The position numbers were made by a program, and so were the translations under genes. Positions 33,978 through 43,970 of a stretch of DNA of 64,000 nucleotides are shown in pieces. Within the stretch, counting starts at the first letter, position 1, and the number at the start of each line of letters is the position of its first letter. The DNA is from Flavobacteriales bacterium (GTDB lineage: Bacteria; Bacteroidota; Bacteroidia; Flavobacteriales_F; PHOS-HE28): NCBI GenBank assembly GCA_016788635.1, contig JAEUSU010000028.1, forward strand, positions 92,936 through 156,935, in the 5' to 3' direction. The notes beneath the pieces are model-generated. The model did no database searches. It was not told where the DNA came from and was given only the letters and a program-made list of their open reading frames with translations.

Positions 33978-36900
33978 ATGAATCGATTCAACACCATCCG
34001 CCGAGCATTCGGATTACTGCTCACGACCGCGCTGTTCGCCACGGCCGGTAATGGTCAGTATTGTATTCCAAGCTCGAGTTGTACGTTTCCGGATATCATA
34101 TCCAACGTCACTTTTGCCGGGATCAACAATACAACAGCGTGCGACGCTCCAACAGGCGGGTTCACCTTCTTCTCAGCGCTCACAGCCAGTGTAACGCAGA
34201 GTTCCACTTACAGCCTCTCCATCACCACCAGCGGTGATACCGAGGGAGCCGCAGCATGGATCGATTACAACCAGAACAACACATTCGAAGCCTCCGAGCT
34301 GGTGATCTCTGGTTACTTGGGCACCGTTCCTGCGGTCTATACGACCAACGTAACCATCCCCATCACGGCTTTGCCAGGAACGACCCGGATGCGGGTTCGT
34401 TGTGTCTATGCACAGAATCCTACTGCTCTGGCCAACCCACCCTGCGACAATGTTACTTGGGGTGAGACAGAGGACTATGTAGTGAGTATCGCTGCAGCTT
34501 CAGGATGTACTGGTACTCCTGTCGCGGGCACCGTGAACCCTCCCTCAGGAGCGTGCCCGGGTGCTGGTTTCACGTTGACGGTCTCGGGTGGGACCTTGGC
34601 GAGCGGCACAACCTTTCAGTGGGAGAGTTCTACGGATAACATTATCTACACACCGATCTCAGGAGCGACCGGTGCATCATACGCCAGCCCCGCTGTGGTG
34701 GTCACCACGTGGTTCCGCCGCGTGATCACCTGCACGGCCAGCGGACAGTCCGCCACTACTCCCGGTTTGTCCGTTGCGCCCGGAACATTGTCCGTTGCTT
34801 GTTATTGTACTTCCAATGCGACCTCCACAGCGGATACGGAGATCCTGGGTTTCAGCTTTGCCAGCCTGGCCAATAACCCCGCCAGCCCGTGCACGGATAT
34901 CGCTGGGCCCGGTTCATTGCTCAACAGGTACGCGAACTATACCACGCTTCCCGCACCGGTCGTATTCCAAGGTGTTTCCTATCCCTTCTCGGTGATCGCC
35001 GGCTCTTGTAGCGCGTTCAACTATGGCAAGGCGTTCAAGATCTTCATTGACTGGAACAGGAACGGTGTGCTCAGCGATCCGGGTGAGGAAGCCTACGTAA
35101 GCCCAGCAATTGGCAGTGTGCAGGAGACCGTCAACGGGAACATTCTCATTCCGGTCAGTGCCTTGACGGGCAACACGTTAATGCGCGTGGTATTGATGGA
35201 AACCACGGTACCGTCCTCCATCCTTCCGTGCGGCACCTATACATGGGGCGAGACCGAGGATTATTTCGTCAACGTGGCTGCACCGGCCCCCTGCGTGGCT
35301 CCGCCTTCAGCCGGTACGGTCTCGGCAACAGGAAGCGCGATCTGCTCGGGCTCAACCGTAACGTTCAGCACCACAGGGTATACGTTCGGAACAGGCCAGA
35401 CCTATCAGTGGGAATATAGCTCCGATAACATCCTATTCAACCCGATCTCCGGAGCAACGAACCTGTTCTACACAGCGGCCATCACCACCGCGGGCTGGTA
35501 CAGGCTTTCCACCACCTGCTCGGCTCAGACGGCCACCAGCAATGCCGTGCAGATCACGCTGAATCCCTTCTTCCAGTGCTATTGCACGCACATTCCCACC
35601 TATGACTACTACGCTGATGTCTTCAATGTCACCTTGGGTACGTTGAACAACTCTAGCAACTGCGGCACCACCGGTGGTTTCGGCTCTGTGTTGAACAGGT
35701 ACTCGAACTTCACGAATCTGCCCCCCCCCACCCTACCCCAGGGCGTTGCGCAGACCATCGACGTGACCTTGAGCGATTGCATATTCGATTTCTCGAGCTC
35801 GGCCGTGCGGGTGTTCATCGACTTCAACCAGAACGGCTCCTATGCCGATCCGGGCGAAGCGGTATACACCTCGTCCCAGGTGGGACTGGGAGCTTTGGGC
35901 ACGCTGACCCTGTTCAGCGGAAGCTTCACGGTACCCATTGGCATTCCGCAAGGCAATACGGGCATGCGCGTCATTGGCTCCAGCTACACCACCCCATCTG
36001 CCATCGGGCCTTGCTCTTCCTTCTATGGGGAAGTTGAGGACTACGTGGTGAACATCGGGCCTGCACCGACATGCCTGCCGCCCACCGCAGTGAGCGCATC
36101 CTCAACGAGCACAACAGGAGGTACCGTCGCCATCACATGCTCCGCGTGCACAGGCAACTTCTACGTGGAGTATGGCGCTCCGGGCTTCACTCCCGGAACG
36201 AATGCGGTCGCAGGAAGCGGTACTGTGCTTGGGCCTTTCCTAAGTACCGATTTCCCGATCTCCATCTCCGGACTCGTTTCAAATACCACCTATGGTGTTC
36301 GTGTGCGGCGTGACTGCGGTGCGGGTGACTGGAGCCCAAACACTGCACAGATCACCTTCACCACGGCCATCACCTGTGGCGATACCTATACGGACCAAGG
36401 CGGACCGTTTGGTGACTACCCCAACTTCGCCAGTCAGCTCACCACCATTTGCCCAATCACACCGGGCAATGTGGTCCTGGTCACGTTCTCCTCCTTCCAG
36501 ACCGAAGCGAGCTTCGATCCGATGTACGTCTTCAACGGACCTACAACGGCCTCGCCCATGATCGCCTCCTCGAACGGGCTGCCTTTGGATATCCCGAACC
36601 TGCCCGTGAACTACGGCACTGGTGGCTGGTGGGGTAACGTCGCACCGAACAACTATGGCCCTAATCAGGTCATCGCGACCAATCCTTCGGGCTGTCTGAC
36701 CTTCCACTTCGTATCAGACGATGTGGTGCAGAACCCTGGATGGGTGGCCTCTATCGCATGTTTGAACCCCGCCTGCCTGCCACCCATCGCAGCACCGGTT
36801 CCCTCCGGACCGAATTCGATCAACGTGAACTGGTCCTGTATCGGTGGACCGTGTACTGGTGATTTCTATGTGGAATACGGGTTGCCCGGCTTCGTACCCG

Positions 36901-39900
36901 GCACCAACGCCTCGCTTGGTGGTGGTATCGCCGTGCTGGGTCCATTCACCGCTGGCCCGGTGGCCATTAGCGGCCTGACCAGTAACACCTTGTATGCAGT
37001 GCGGGTACGCAAGGATTGCGGTGGCGGTGTGTTCAGCGCCAATTCTTCCGAAGCCACCGTGCGTACTGCCCTTACCTGTGGTGATACCTACACCGATACT
37101 GGTGGCCCCTTCGGGCAGTATGGGAATAGCGAGAACACGGTAACGACCATCTGCCCGAACGCTCCCGACCAACTGGTGCTGGTCACCTTTACCAGTTACC
37201 AGACCGAATCCGGATGGGATCCGCTGTATGCCTTCAACGGACCCAGCACTGCCAGCCCGATGATCGCCAGCACGAATGGTATCCCTTCTGGCAATAACAT
37301 ATACGGCCCTGGTGGATGGTGGGGCGCCACCGCTCCGAACAACATCGGGCCCAACCAGGTACTGGCGCTTAACCCGAGCGGCTGCCTGACCTTCGCATTC
37401 ACCTCCGATCCGTCGGTAACACAGGCCGGCTGGATAGCCAACATCACCTGCATCAGCCTGAACTCGACTTGCGCGACCGCACAGACCGTAAGTTGCAACT
37501 CCTCGAACTTCGGCTTCAACGGAGTGGGTACGCCCAACCTTCCAGGCGATGCATGCCCCTTCAATGGCCCGGCATCCACAGGAGGTACGAACTGGTTCAG
37601 GTATATCGCCGCCAACACGGGCGAGGTGACCGCCAGCGTATGCGGCACCGCAGCTTGGGATACACGTATTTCCGTCTTCCGCGCCATCCCTGATTGCAGC
37701 AACCTGCAATGTTGGGCGCTGAATGACAATACTCCCGGTTGCTCCAACGGCACCTCGGAAGTGAACTTCCCGACCACCGCTGGTGAGACCTACTACATCG
37801 TGGTTCATGGTGCCGGGGCCGCCAGTGGCACCTATTCGCTGGTGGTTTTGTGCAATGCCTCCTGCGGCACACCTGTGCCGAACGAGACCTGTGCGGGTGC
37901 CGTGGCATTGAGCCCGGTGCTGCAGGGATCCGGTGGGCTCACCACCTATGACAACACTTGCGCTTACTCGGATGGCAGCCCAAGCTGTGCTGGTGCACAA
38001 CCCACCCAGGGCATGTGGTACACCTTCAACACAGGCACCAAGACCGAACTGGAGCTGACCCTGCACACGAACTACGAGAATAGCTCGTTCAGTGCCACGA
38101 GCATTGCCTATGCGGTTTACAGTGGCACCTGCACATCGGCGAGCGCTACCGGTGAAACAGCCTGCAACACCGGTGGTGCGGGCACCAGCACGCTCTCCGG
38201 TCTGACCCCGTTCAGCACCTACCGGTTGTTGATATACAATACCGGTGGCATCGGTGTGCAAGGCACCTTTGGTCTTAACCTCGAGTATCGTCCTGACTAC
38301 GATGCTTCCGTGATCTCGGTGGATTCGCCTATTGGCTTGACCTGTGGTACGTCCATTGTGCCGTTGGTGACCATCCGCAACAATGGCCTTGTGCCGCTGA
38401 CCAGTGTGCGCATTTACTACAATGTGGATGCGGGCCCGGACCAGAACACGCAGTGGAACGGCTTCCTTGCGCCTGGTGCCACCACACAAGTCCAGTTGCC
38501 TGTGATCAACGTAGTAGCAGGCACGCATATCCTGAATGCGCGTACCGAGCAGCCGAACAATCAAACGGATGAGATCCCCTCGAACGACGCTGCAGCCAGC
38601 AACTTCAACAACAATGGACAGCCGGTCCGTGTGGTGATCCGCACGGACAACTTCGGTGGCCAGATCGGCTGGGACATCATCGACGGCTTCGGCTTCCCGG
38701 TGGCCAGCGGTGGCTTGAGCACCTTCCCGACGGTGCCGTACGGCAACAACACCACCTACATCGAGAATTTCTGCCTGTCCACGACCTTCGGCAACTGCTA
38801 CAGCATGTTCCTCTATGACATCAATGGGGATGGCATGTGCTGTGCGAATGGCTCTGGCTCTTGGGAACTGCGCGACTGGAATAACAATCTCATCTTGCGC
38901 GATCTTTTCGCCAGCACACCGGATGGCTCCGCGTCCCCGACTTGGGCACCCTCTTCGCCCGGTTATGTGAATGGCCACGAGTTCTGCCTGCCCAAGGGTC
39001 CTGCGGATATCGAACCGGCGCGTTGCAACATCTTCACCTACACCATGCTGTCCAAGGTGTTCTCCGTACCTGTTGCCGGGGCCACGAACTACCAGTTCGA
39101 GTTCACCGATCCGGACGCTGGCTTCCGCCGCCGCATCGCCGTACCTCGCAACTGGGTGCAGTTCAGTGAACTGGCCGCCACCAACCCGCTGATCCCTGGT
39201 GTGGTGTACTTCGCCCGTGTTCGCGTGGACCAAGGCTCGCCTGGTTTCAACGATGACAACTTCGGTGCAGGCTGCGACATGGGCATCACCGGTGCACCCA
39301 ACTGCACCTCGCTCATCAACCAGCTCACCCTGCCCACCCACAGCTGCAACGTGGTGAAGTCCTTCGGCTTCAGCGACAAGATCTGGACCTACCCCGTGGT
39401 GGGTGCCACCAACTACCGCTTCCGCTTCACCAACGCGGGTGAGGGTTACCAGCGCGTGGTGGGCCGCACGAACTATGTGTGCCCCCTGAACTGGCTGAAC
39501 CAGCCTCTGGTGAACGGCAGCACCTACCAGGTTGATGTGGAAGTGCGTGTGAGCGGAGTGTGGAGCGGCTACTGTGGTGGTGTGTGCACAGTGACCATTG
39601 CCAACCCCACCGCCCAAGGTGGTCGCGTGGCCGATGGCCTTTCCACCGACCAGGTGGAGCTGTGGCCCAATCCGGTGAGCGATGGCCAGGTGAACCTGCG
39701 CATACTAGGCCTCACCGATCGTGAGCAGCAGATCAATGTGGACGTGTTCGACCTGTATGGCAAGCGTGTACTGGCCAAGCACTTCGAGAACAGCGGCGAG
39801 CTGTTCAACACCGTGCTTGACCTGGGCCGCGACATTGCCGCCGGCATGTACCAGGTGAATATCACGGTGAACGACCACACCTACACCGAGCGCCTCAGCG

Positions 39901-39908
39901 TGCAGTAG
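33978..39908 (+). CDS. Giant GEVED/CUB-like multidomain surface protein, T9SS type A (tandem paralogue)
   Basis: The 1976-residue product has a signal peptide (LLLTTALFATAGNGQ). GEVED 1 directly follows (29-173), then Ig-like, GEVED 2 (275-434), Ig-like and GEVED 3 (533-693, ending YGEVEDYVVNIG). Two FN3-like plus CUB-like pairs follow (698-926 and 931-1160), then two pre-peptidase-C-like domains (1161-1437), a CARDB-like domain and a beta domain. The shared tandem C-terminal domains (about 1681-1888) and a type A T9SS sorting domain (1890-1976) end it. It has one more FN3/CUB module than its neighbour and lacks that neighbour's first beta domain. The N-terminal halves are clearly diverged, while the C-terminal part is almost identical. 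It has no visible catalytic site. A C9 run at 35721-35729 lies in frame within GEVED 3. Confidence 0.85.
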   Translation: MNRFNTIRRAFGLLLTTALFATAGNGQYCIPSSSCTFPDIISNVTFAGINNTTACDAPTGGFTFFSALTASVTQSSTYSLSITTSGDTEGAAAWIDYNQNNTFEASELVISGYLGTVPAVYTTNVTIPITALPGTTRMRVRCVYAQNPTALANPPCDNVTWGETEDYVVSIAAASGCTGTPVAGTVNPPSGACPGAGFTLTVSGGTLASGTTFQWESSTDNIIYTPISGATGASYASPAVVVTTWFRRVITCTASGQSATTPGLSVAPGTLSVACYCTSNATSTADTEILGFSFASLANNPASPCTDIAGPGSLLNRYANYTTLPAPVVFQGVSYPFSVIAGSCSAFNYGKAFKIFIDWNRNGVLSDPGEEAYVSPAIGSVQETVNGNILIPVSALTGNTLMRVVLMETTVPSSILPCGTYTWGETEDYFVNVAAPAPCVAPPSAGTVSATGSAICSGSTVTFSTTGYTFGTGQTYQWEYSSDNILFNPISGATNLFYTAAITTAGWYRLSTTCSAQTATSNAVQITLNPFFQCYCTHIPTYDYYADVFNVTLGTLNNSSNCGTTGGFGSVLNRYSNFTNLPPPTLPQGVAQTIDVTLSDCIFDFSSSAVRVFIDFNQNGSYADPGEAVYTSSQVGLGALGTLTLFSGSFTVPIGIPQGNTGMRVIGSSYTTPSAIGPCSSFYGEVEDYVVNIGPAPTCLPPTAVSASSTSTTGGTVAITCSACTGNFYVEYGAPGFTPGTNAVAGSGTVLGPFLSTDFPISISGLVSNTTYGVRVRRDCGAGDWSPNTAQITFTTAITCGDTYTDQGGPFGDYPNFASQLTTICPITPGNVVLVTFSSFQTEASFDPMYVFNGPTTASPMIASSNGLPLDIPNLPVNYGTGGWWGNVAPNNYGPNQVIATNPSGCLTFHFVSDDVVQNPGWVASIACLNPACLPPIAAPVPSGPNSINVNWSCIGGPCTGDFYVEYGLPGFVPGTNASLGGGIAVLGPFTAGPVAISGLTSNTLYAVRVRKDCGGGVFSANSSEATVRTALTCGDTYTDTGGPFGQYGNSENTVTTICPNAPDQLVLVTFTSYQTESGWDPLYAFNGPSTASPMIASTNGIPSGNNIYGPGGWWGATAPNNIGPNQVLALNPSGCLTFAFTSDPSVTQAGWIANITCISLNSTCATAQTVSCNSSNFGFNGVGTPNLPGDACPFNGPASTGGTNWFRYIAANTGEVTASVCGTAAWDTRISVFRAIPDCSNLQCWALNDNTPGCSNGTSEVNFPTTAGETYYIVVHGAGAASGTYSLVVLCNASCGTPVPNETCAGAVALSPVLQGSGGLTTYDNTCAYSDGSPSCAGAQPTQGMWYTFNTGTKTELELTLHTNYENSSFSATSIAYAVYSGTCTSASATGETACNTGGAGTSTLSGLTPFSTYRLLIYNTGGIGVQGTFGLNLEYRPDYDASVISVDSPIGLTCGTSIVPLVTIRNNGLVPLTSVRIYYNVDAGPDQNTQWNGFLAPGATTQVQLPVINVVAGTHILNARTEQPNNQTDEIPSNDAAASNFNNNGQPVRVVIRTDNFGGQIGWDIIDGFGFPVASGGLSTFPTVPYGNNTTYIENFCLSTTFGNCYSMFLYDINGDGMCCANGSGSWELRDWNNNLILRDLFASTPDGSASPTWAPSSPGYVNGHEFCLPKGPADIEPARCNIFTYTMLSKVFSVPVAGATNYQFEFTDPDAGFRRRIAVPRNWVQFSELAATNPLIPGVVYFARVRVDQGSPGFNDDNFGAGCDMGITGAPNCTSLINQLTLPTHSCNVVKSFGFSDKIWTYPVVGATNYRFRFTNAGEGYQRVVGRTNYVCPLNWLNQPLVNGSTYQVDVEVRVSGVWSGYCGGVCTVTIANPTAQGGRVADGLSTDQVELWPNPVSDGQVNLRILGLTDREQQINVDVFDLYGKRVLAKHFENSGELFNTVLDLGRDIAAGMYQVNITVNDHTYTERLSVQ
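35721..35729 (+). repeat. C9 homopolymer inside the second giant T9SS gene
   Basis: Nine C encode NLPPPTLPQ in the present frame. A change of one base would truncate the protein within its third GEVED domain. Confidence 0.8.
39021..39908 (+). repeat. Near-identical 3' segment shared with 32905-33792 (copy 2)
   Basis: This is the second copy of the homogenised C-terminal coding region. Its 294 residues differ from copy 1 at four positions. Confidence 0.9.
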
Positions 39909-39933
39909 GGATCAGTCCAAGCCTAGCTTTGAA

Positions 39934-39969
39934 GAAGGCCCGCGCTATGCGCGGGCCTTCTTATTTTAT
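39934..39969 (+). terminator. Rho-independent terminator after the second giant gene
   Basis: GAAGGCCCGCGC pairs with GCGCGGGCCTTC around TAT, followed by the T-rich TTATTTTAT. Confidence 0.9.
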
Positions 39970-40076
39970 TGATAATCAGGATATTAACCAGGTCGCTCAT
40001 TAAGAGCGATTAAAGCGTTTCATCCTCGCCAAATACACTTTCGTCTATTCCTTATAGCATTTCGTCGACATTTATT

Positions 40077-40109
40077 ATTGACTCGTCGATACCGATTCCA
40101 ATAGTTTTG
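40077..40109 (+). promoter_or_regulatory. Promoter of the third giant T9SS gene
   Basis: ATTG (40077-40080) and the exact -7 element TAGTTTTG (40102-40109) are about 21 bases apart in a markedly AT-rich leader (39961-40133). The leader also holds a CGCTC/GAGCG hairpin near 39993. ATG 40134 lies 24 bases after the element. Confidence 0.55.
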
Positions 40110-40133
40110 ACCTGCCGATCAAACAAACGGACC

Positions 40134-43100
40134 ATGTCTAGAACCAAATACATCCGAACGACGCCCCGTAAGGCGTTCATGCAACTGCTGGCTGGCTTCA
40201 TGCTGGCCGCAAGTGGAGTCGGAAGCCTCCAGGCCCAGACCGTCTCCACTTACACCTTCGCACAGACCTCCGGGACATACAACAACCTCACGGGGGGTAC
40301 CGTACTCGTTAATGGGGACTTTGACAATTCGGTGTACACCGTGAGCCTTCCCACGGCATTTCCATTCGCTGGTACCTACTACAATACCATGTACGTCTCC
40401 ACGAACGGATTCCTCACATTCGGCTCCGCCCCCACCAGCACGAACTACTCGCCTTTGAGCAGTTCCGAAGGCTATGCAGGGGCCATCAGCGCCTTTGGTG
40501 CTGATATCGAGGACGCCCAGAATGGAACACGGGAAGTACGGTGGAACACGGTCGGTAATGAGGTCGTGGTCCAGTGGCGTGATGTTCGCCGCAACATCAC
40601 CGGCAGCAGTGAACAATTCAGTGCTCAAGCGCGGATGAACACGGCCACCGGTGTCATTACGATGCGCTATTTCGTTCAGAACGGAGCGAACTCGAGCACC
40701 TCGTTCCAGCCTCAGGTCGGTCTTCGCGGTCCGAACAATACGTTCTCGACCAACGTGAACAACCGCCGGGTGGGAACTGGCAGCGAGACATGGGCCACCT
40801 CATTGGCTGGCAACGCGAACAACAATACCATGCGTTTCACGAGCTCCTTCCCTGCACGCGAGCCAGCAGATGGGCAGACATACACCTTTACTCCTCCCTG
40901 CCTTCCTCCTACTACAGCCAATGCCGGTAACGCGCAGTCCATATGTAACGGTCTTTCCGCGAGCTTGAGCGCCAATGTGCCAGCGATAGGTTCTGGTTCC
41001 TGGAGCGTGGTTAGCGGGCCATCCACCAGCAACGGGCAGTTCTCCAATACCGCAGCTGCCAACAGTCAATTCACCCCTGCTGGCGGTGCGGGCACCTATA
41101 CACTTCGATGGACCATCAGCAACGCGCCCTGTACAGCGAATAGTGATGATGTGGCGATCACCGTGGTTCCAAGTCCGGCATTGCCCATCATCACTCCCAC
41201 TTCCGCTACTATCTGTCAAGGTTCCGGTACGGCTCTGGTTGGTTCGGCGGCAAGTGCTTCCACCACCTTCAATGGCGGTGCCATCACGATCCAATTCGTG
41301 GGTTCCACCCCCTACCCTTCAACCATCGCGGTTTCCGGCTTGCCAACTTCTGGTGTGACGGTAGCCAGCGTGCAATTGAACGGCCTCTCTCACAACAATC
41401 CGGATGACATCGACCTCCTGCTTCGTTCACCGCTGAATACCAATGTGGTCCTTATGTCCGACGTGGGTGGTACTGCGGACGTGACCAACCAGAACTATGT
41501 GCTACAGGATGGCGCTCCGCTGATGTCCGACAACAGCTTTAATGCTTCGGGCACATACCGGCCCACCAACTTCGAGACCACGGACAACTGGACCACACTT
41601 GGAAATGTCACGCAAGCCAATCCGCAGCTGTCCTCCTTCTCTGGCAACATGAATGGCAACTGGGGGCTGTATGCCATGGATGACAATGGCAACATGATCA
41701 ATGGCAGCATGGCGAGTTGGAGCATCACCTTCAACATCCCCATGGGCTATGCATGGGCACCCGCCGCCGGCCTGAGCGCCACGAATGTGGCCAGTGTGAC
41801 CGCGAGCCCTGGCTCGACGACGACCTATACCCTCACGGTGACCAACCCGTCGACCGGGTGCACTTCATCCGCAACGGCCACAGTGAATGTGAATACTCCG
41901 GCGAACCCTGGAACGAACGCCAGCCTTCAGACCTGTGAACTTGACGCGCCCATAGACCTGTTCGCACAACTTGGTGGCACGCCGCAAGGTGGTGGTACCT
42001 GGGCTGGCCCGAGCACCCTGGCAGGCAGCATGTTCAACCCCGCCACCATGACCGCCGGTGCCTATGTCTACACGGTCGCAGGCGCTGCACCTTGCCCTGA
42101 CGCGAGTGCCACGGTGAACGTGACCGTTGCAACATCCTCTATCTGGTACGCCGATGTGGATGGCGACGGCGCCGGTGACGCCAACTCATCGTTGACCGCC
42201 TGCGACCAGCCTGCCGGCTACGTGGCCGACAACAGCGATCTATGCCCAACCGATGCGAGCAAGGTCCTGCCAGGGATCTGTGGTTGTGGCACGGCGGATA
42301 CGGATAGTGACAGCGATGGTACGCCGGACTGCAATGACCTTTGCCCGAACGACCCCAACAAAGTGGCCCCCGGAGAGTGTGGCTGCGGTGTGGCGGATAC
42401 GGATACTGATGGCGATGGCATTGCCGACTGCATCGACATCTGCCCTGCTGGTCCGAACCCGGGTTCGCCCTGCAACGACGGCAACCCCTTCACCACGGGC
42501 GACGTGATCCTGTACGATTGCAGCTGCGCCGGCACCCCGGTTCCCTGTGACACCTGGAGCCTGAACCTGACGACGGATGCCAATGGTGCACAGACCACCT
42601 GGCAGATCCAGGATGCGACCTCGCCGTTCATCCTGGCCAGCGGAGGCCCCTACCCGAGCAATGCCGTGGTGCAACAGACTTTCTGTGTGCCGCATGGAGC
42701 CGAATTCGTACTGAGCGTGTTCGACAGCTTCGGCGATGGCATGACCACCGGTGGCTTCGTGCTGCGTGACCACAACGGCCGGCGCGTGATCGACAACACG
42801 GGCAATGGCAGCGGCTTTACCACGGTGAGCGCTGTGGCCCAAGGCTTCAGCAGCCCCGTGGGAACCGACCAGCTCACCATTACCACCTGCGACCGCCTGG
42901 ACATGATCCCAACGGGCAGCGTGATCGCCACGCCGAACGCCTTGGTGAGCGGCCAGTACAACGTGTCCAATGCCAACAGCGGCTATCAGTTCTGGATCTA
43001 TAACCCACATGGGGGCTATACCCGCCGTGTGCTGCTGACCCATGCCAATCCTGGTTCTGGTGGTGGAAACGGTGCCACCCGCGCCTGCCACTTGCGCCTG

Positions 43101-43880
43101 AGCGACATCACCGCGAACCCGGTGCCGCAGAACGAATTGCTCAACGTGCGTGTCCGCAGCATGGTGAATGGCACCTACAGCGCCTTTGGCCCGGCCTGCC
43201 GCATGAAGATCGACGTGGTGGCCGCCGCCTGCCCGATGACCAAACTGGACGACTACCCCTTGAACATCGGCACCACCTACAGCTGCGGAGTGACCGGTTT
43301 GATGCTGGACGGTTCCAGCACCATCTGGGCCAAGCCCGTGGTGAACCCTTGGACAACGGTGGCCGCCAACAAGTACCAGTTCGAGTTCAGCATCCCCGCC
43401 GAAGGCTATATGCGCCGCACGGTCTCGAACAACTATGCGCTGGTACTCCAGTCGTGGGCTACGAACCCGCTGCAGTATGGCAGCACATACGATGTGCGCG
43501 TCCGGGCCAGCTTTGACGGCGGTACGAACTGGTGTCCGTGGGGTGATGTGTGCACCATCACGATCGCGCCCGAACCGAACGCCTCCTACAATCAGTTCAC
43601 CAATGACCGGACCCTGTCCAACGACCTGGTCATCTGGCCGAACCCGAACGACGGACGCGAACTGCGCCTGAACCTGAACGGACTTGCCGAGGAAGAACAG
43701 ACCATTGGTGTGGACATCGTGGATGTGCATGGCCGCGTGGTGTTCAACCACAACCTGGCCACCGCCGGCGGCATGCTCAGCGCCGTGATCGACCTGAACA
43801 ACGACCTGTCCGATGGCCTCTATCTGGTGCACGTGAGGACCAACACGGGCACACATGTGCAACGTTTGGTCGTTCAATGA
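40134..43880 (+). CDS. Large T9SS surface protein with P-domain and thrombospondin type 3 repeats
   Basis: The 1248-residue product has a signal peptide (LLAGFMLAASGVGSLQAQ). An N-terminal beta domain follows, with NTMYVSTNGFLTFG and VVVQWRDVRR, resembling domains found before anchors in secreted Bacteroidota proteins. Ig-like strands come next, then a proprotein-convertase P-domain-like region (about 383-538, NPDDIDLLLRSP and NGNWGLYAMDDNG). More Ig-like strands follow, then calcium-binding thrombospondin type 3 repeats (about 672-802, DTDSDSDGTPDCNDLCPNDP). Two copies of the C-terminal domain also seen in the two preceding giants, and a type A T9SS sorting domain (about 1163-1248, LVIWPNPNDG), end the protein. 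No protease catalytic site is present despite the P-domain. ATG 40134 follows a good promoter. Confidence 0.85.
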   Translation: MSRTKYIRTTPRKAFMQLLAGFMLAASGVGSLQAQTVSTYTFAQTSGTYNNLTGGTVLVNGDFDNSVYTVSLPTAFPFAGTYYNTMYVSTNGFLTFGSAPTSTNYSPLSSSEGYAGAISAFGADIEDAQNGTREVRWNTVGNEVVVQWRDVRRNITGSSEQFSAQARMNTATGVITMRYFVQNGANSSTSFQPQVGLRGPNNTFSTNVNNRRVGTGSETWATSLAGNANNNTMRFTSSFPAREPADGQTYTFTPPCLPPTTANAGNAQSICNGLSASLSANVPAIGSGSWSVVSGPSTSNGQFSNTAAANSQFTPAGGAGTYTLRWTISNAPCTANSDDVAITVVPSPALPIITPTSATICQGSGTALVGSAASASTTFNGGAITIQFVGSTPYPSTIAVSGLPTSGVTVASVQLNGLSHNNPDDIDLLLRSPLNTNVVLMSDVGGTADVTNQNYVLQDGAPLMSDNSFNASGTYRPTNFETTDNWTTLGNVTQANPQLSSFSGNMNGNWGLYAMDDNGNMINGSMASWSITFNIPMGYAWAPAAGLSATNVASVTASPGSTTTYTLTVTNPSTGCTSSATATVNVNTPANPGTNASLQTCELDAPIDLFAQLGGTPQGGGTWAGPSTLAGSMFNPATMTAGAYVYTVAGAAPCPDASATVNVTVATSSIWYADVDGDGAGDANSSLTACDQPAGYVADNSDLCPTDASKVLPGICGCGTADTDSDSDGTPDCNDLCPNDPNKVAPGECGCGVADTDTDGDGIADCIDICPAGPNPGSPCNDGNPFTTGDVILYDCSCAGTPVPCDTWSLNLTTDANGAQTTWQIQDATSPFILASGGPYPSNAVVQQTFCVPHGAEFVLSVFDSFGDGMTTGGFVLRDHNGRRVIDNTGNGSGFTTVSAVAQGFSSPVGTDQLTITTCDRLDMIPTGSVIATPNALVSGQYNVSNANSGYQFWIYNPHGGYTRRVLLTHANPGSGGGNGATRACHLRLSDITANPVPQNELLNVRVRSMVNGTYSAFGPACRMKIDVVAAACPMTKLDDYPLNIGTTYSCGVTGLMLDGSSTIWAKPVVNPWTTVAANKYQFEFSIPAEGYMRRTVSNNYALVLQSWATNPLQYGSTYDVRVRASFDGGTNWCPWGDVCTITIAPEPNASYNQFTNDRTLSNDLVIWPNPNDGRELRLNLNGLAEEEQTIGVDIVDVHGRVVFNHNLATAGGMLSAVIDLNNDLSDGLYLVHVRTNTGTHVQRLVVQ

Positions 43881-43908
43881 TCGGCAATAGCGATCGACCA
43901 ATTCCCGC

Positions 43909-43938
43909 GAACACCCTGGCCAGTTGGCCGGGGTGTTC
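43909..43938. terminator. Terminator hairpin between the third giant gene and namZ
   Basis: GAACACCCTGGCC pairs with GGCCGGGGTGTTC, with one mismatch, around AGTT. It lies between two convergent stops. Confidence 0.65.
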
Positions 43939-43970
43939 TGCTTATGGGCCTGGATGGAACGAGCGGATGA

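Noticed and set aside
36714..39617. 967-residue antisense frame within the second giant T9SS gene
   Set aside because: Its composition (His/Arg/Gly/Val-rich, no domain) is that of a shadow of GC-biased coding sequence; the sense frame has clear domains.
42240..43901. 553-residue antisense frame within the third giant T9SS gene
   Set aside because: Shadow of the sense gene; no family features and no promoter.
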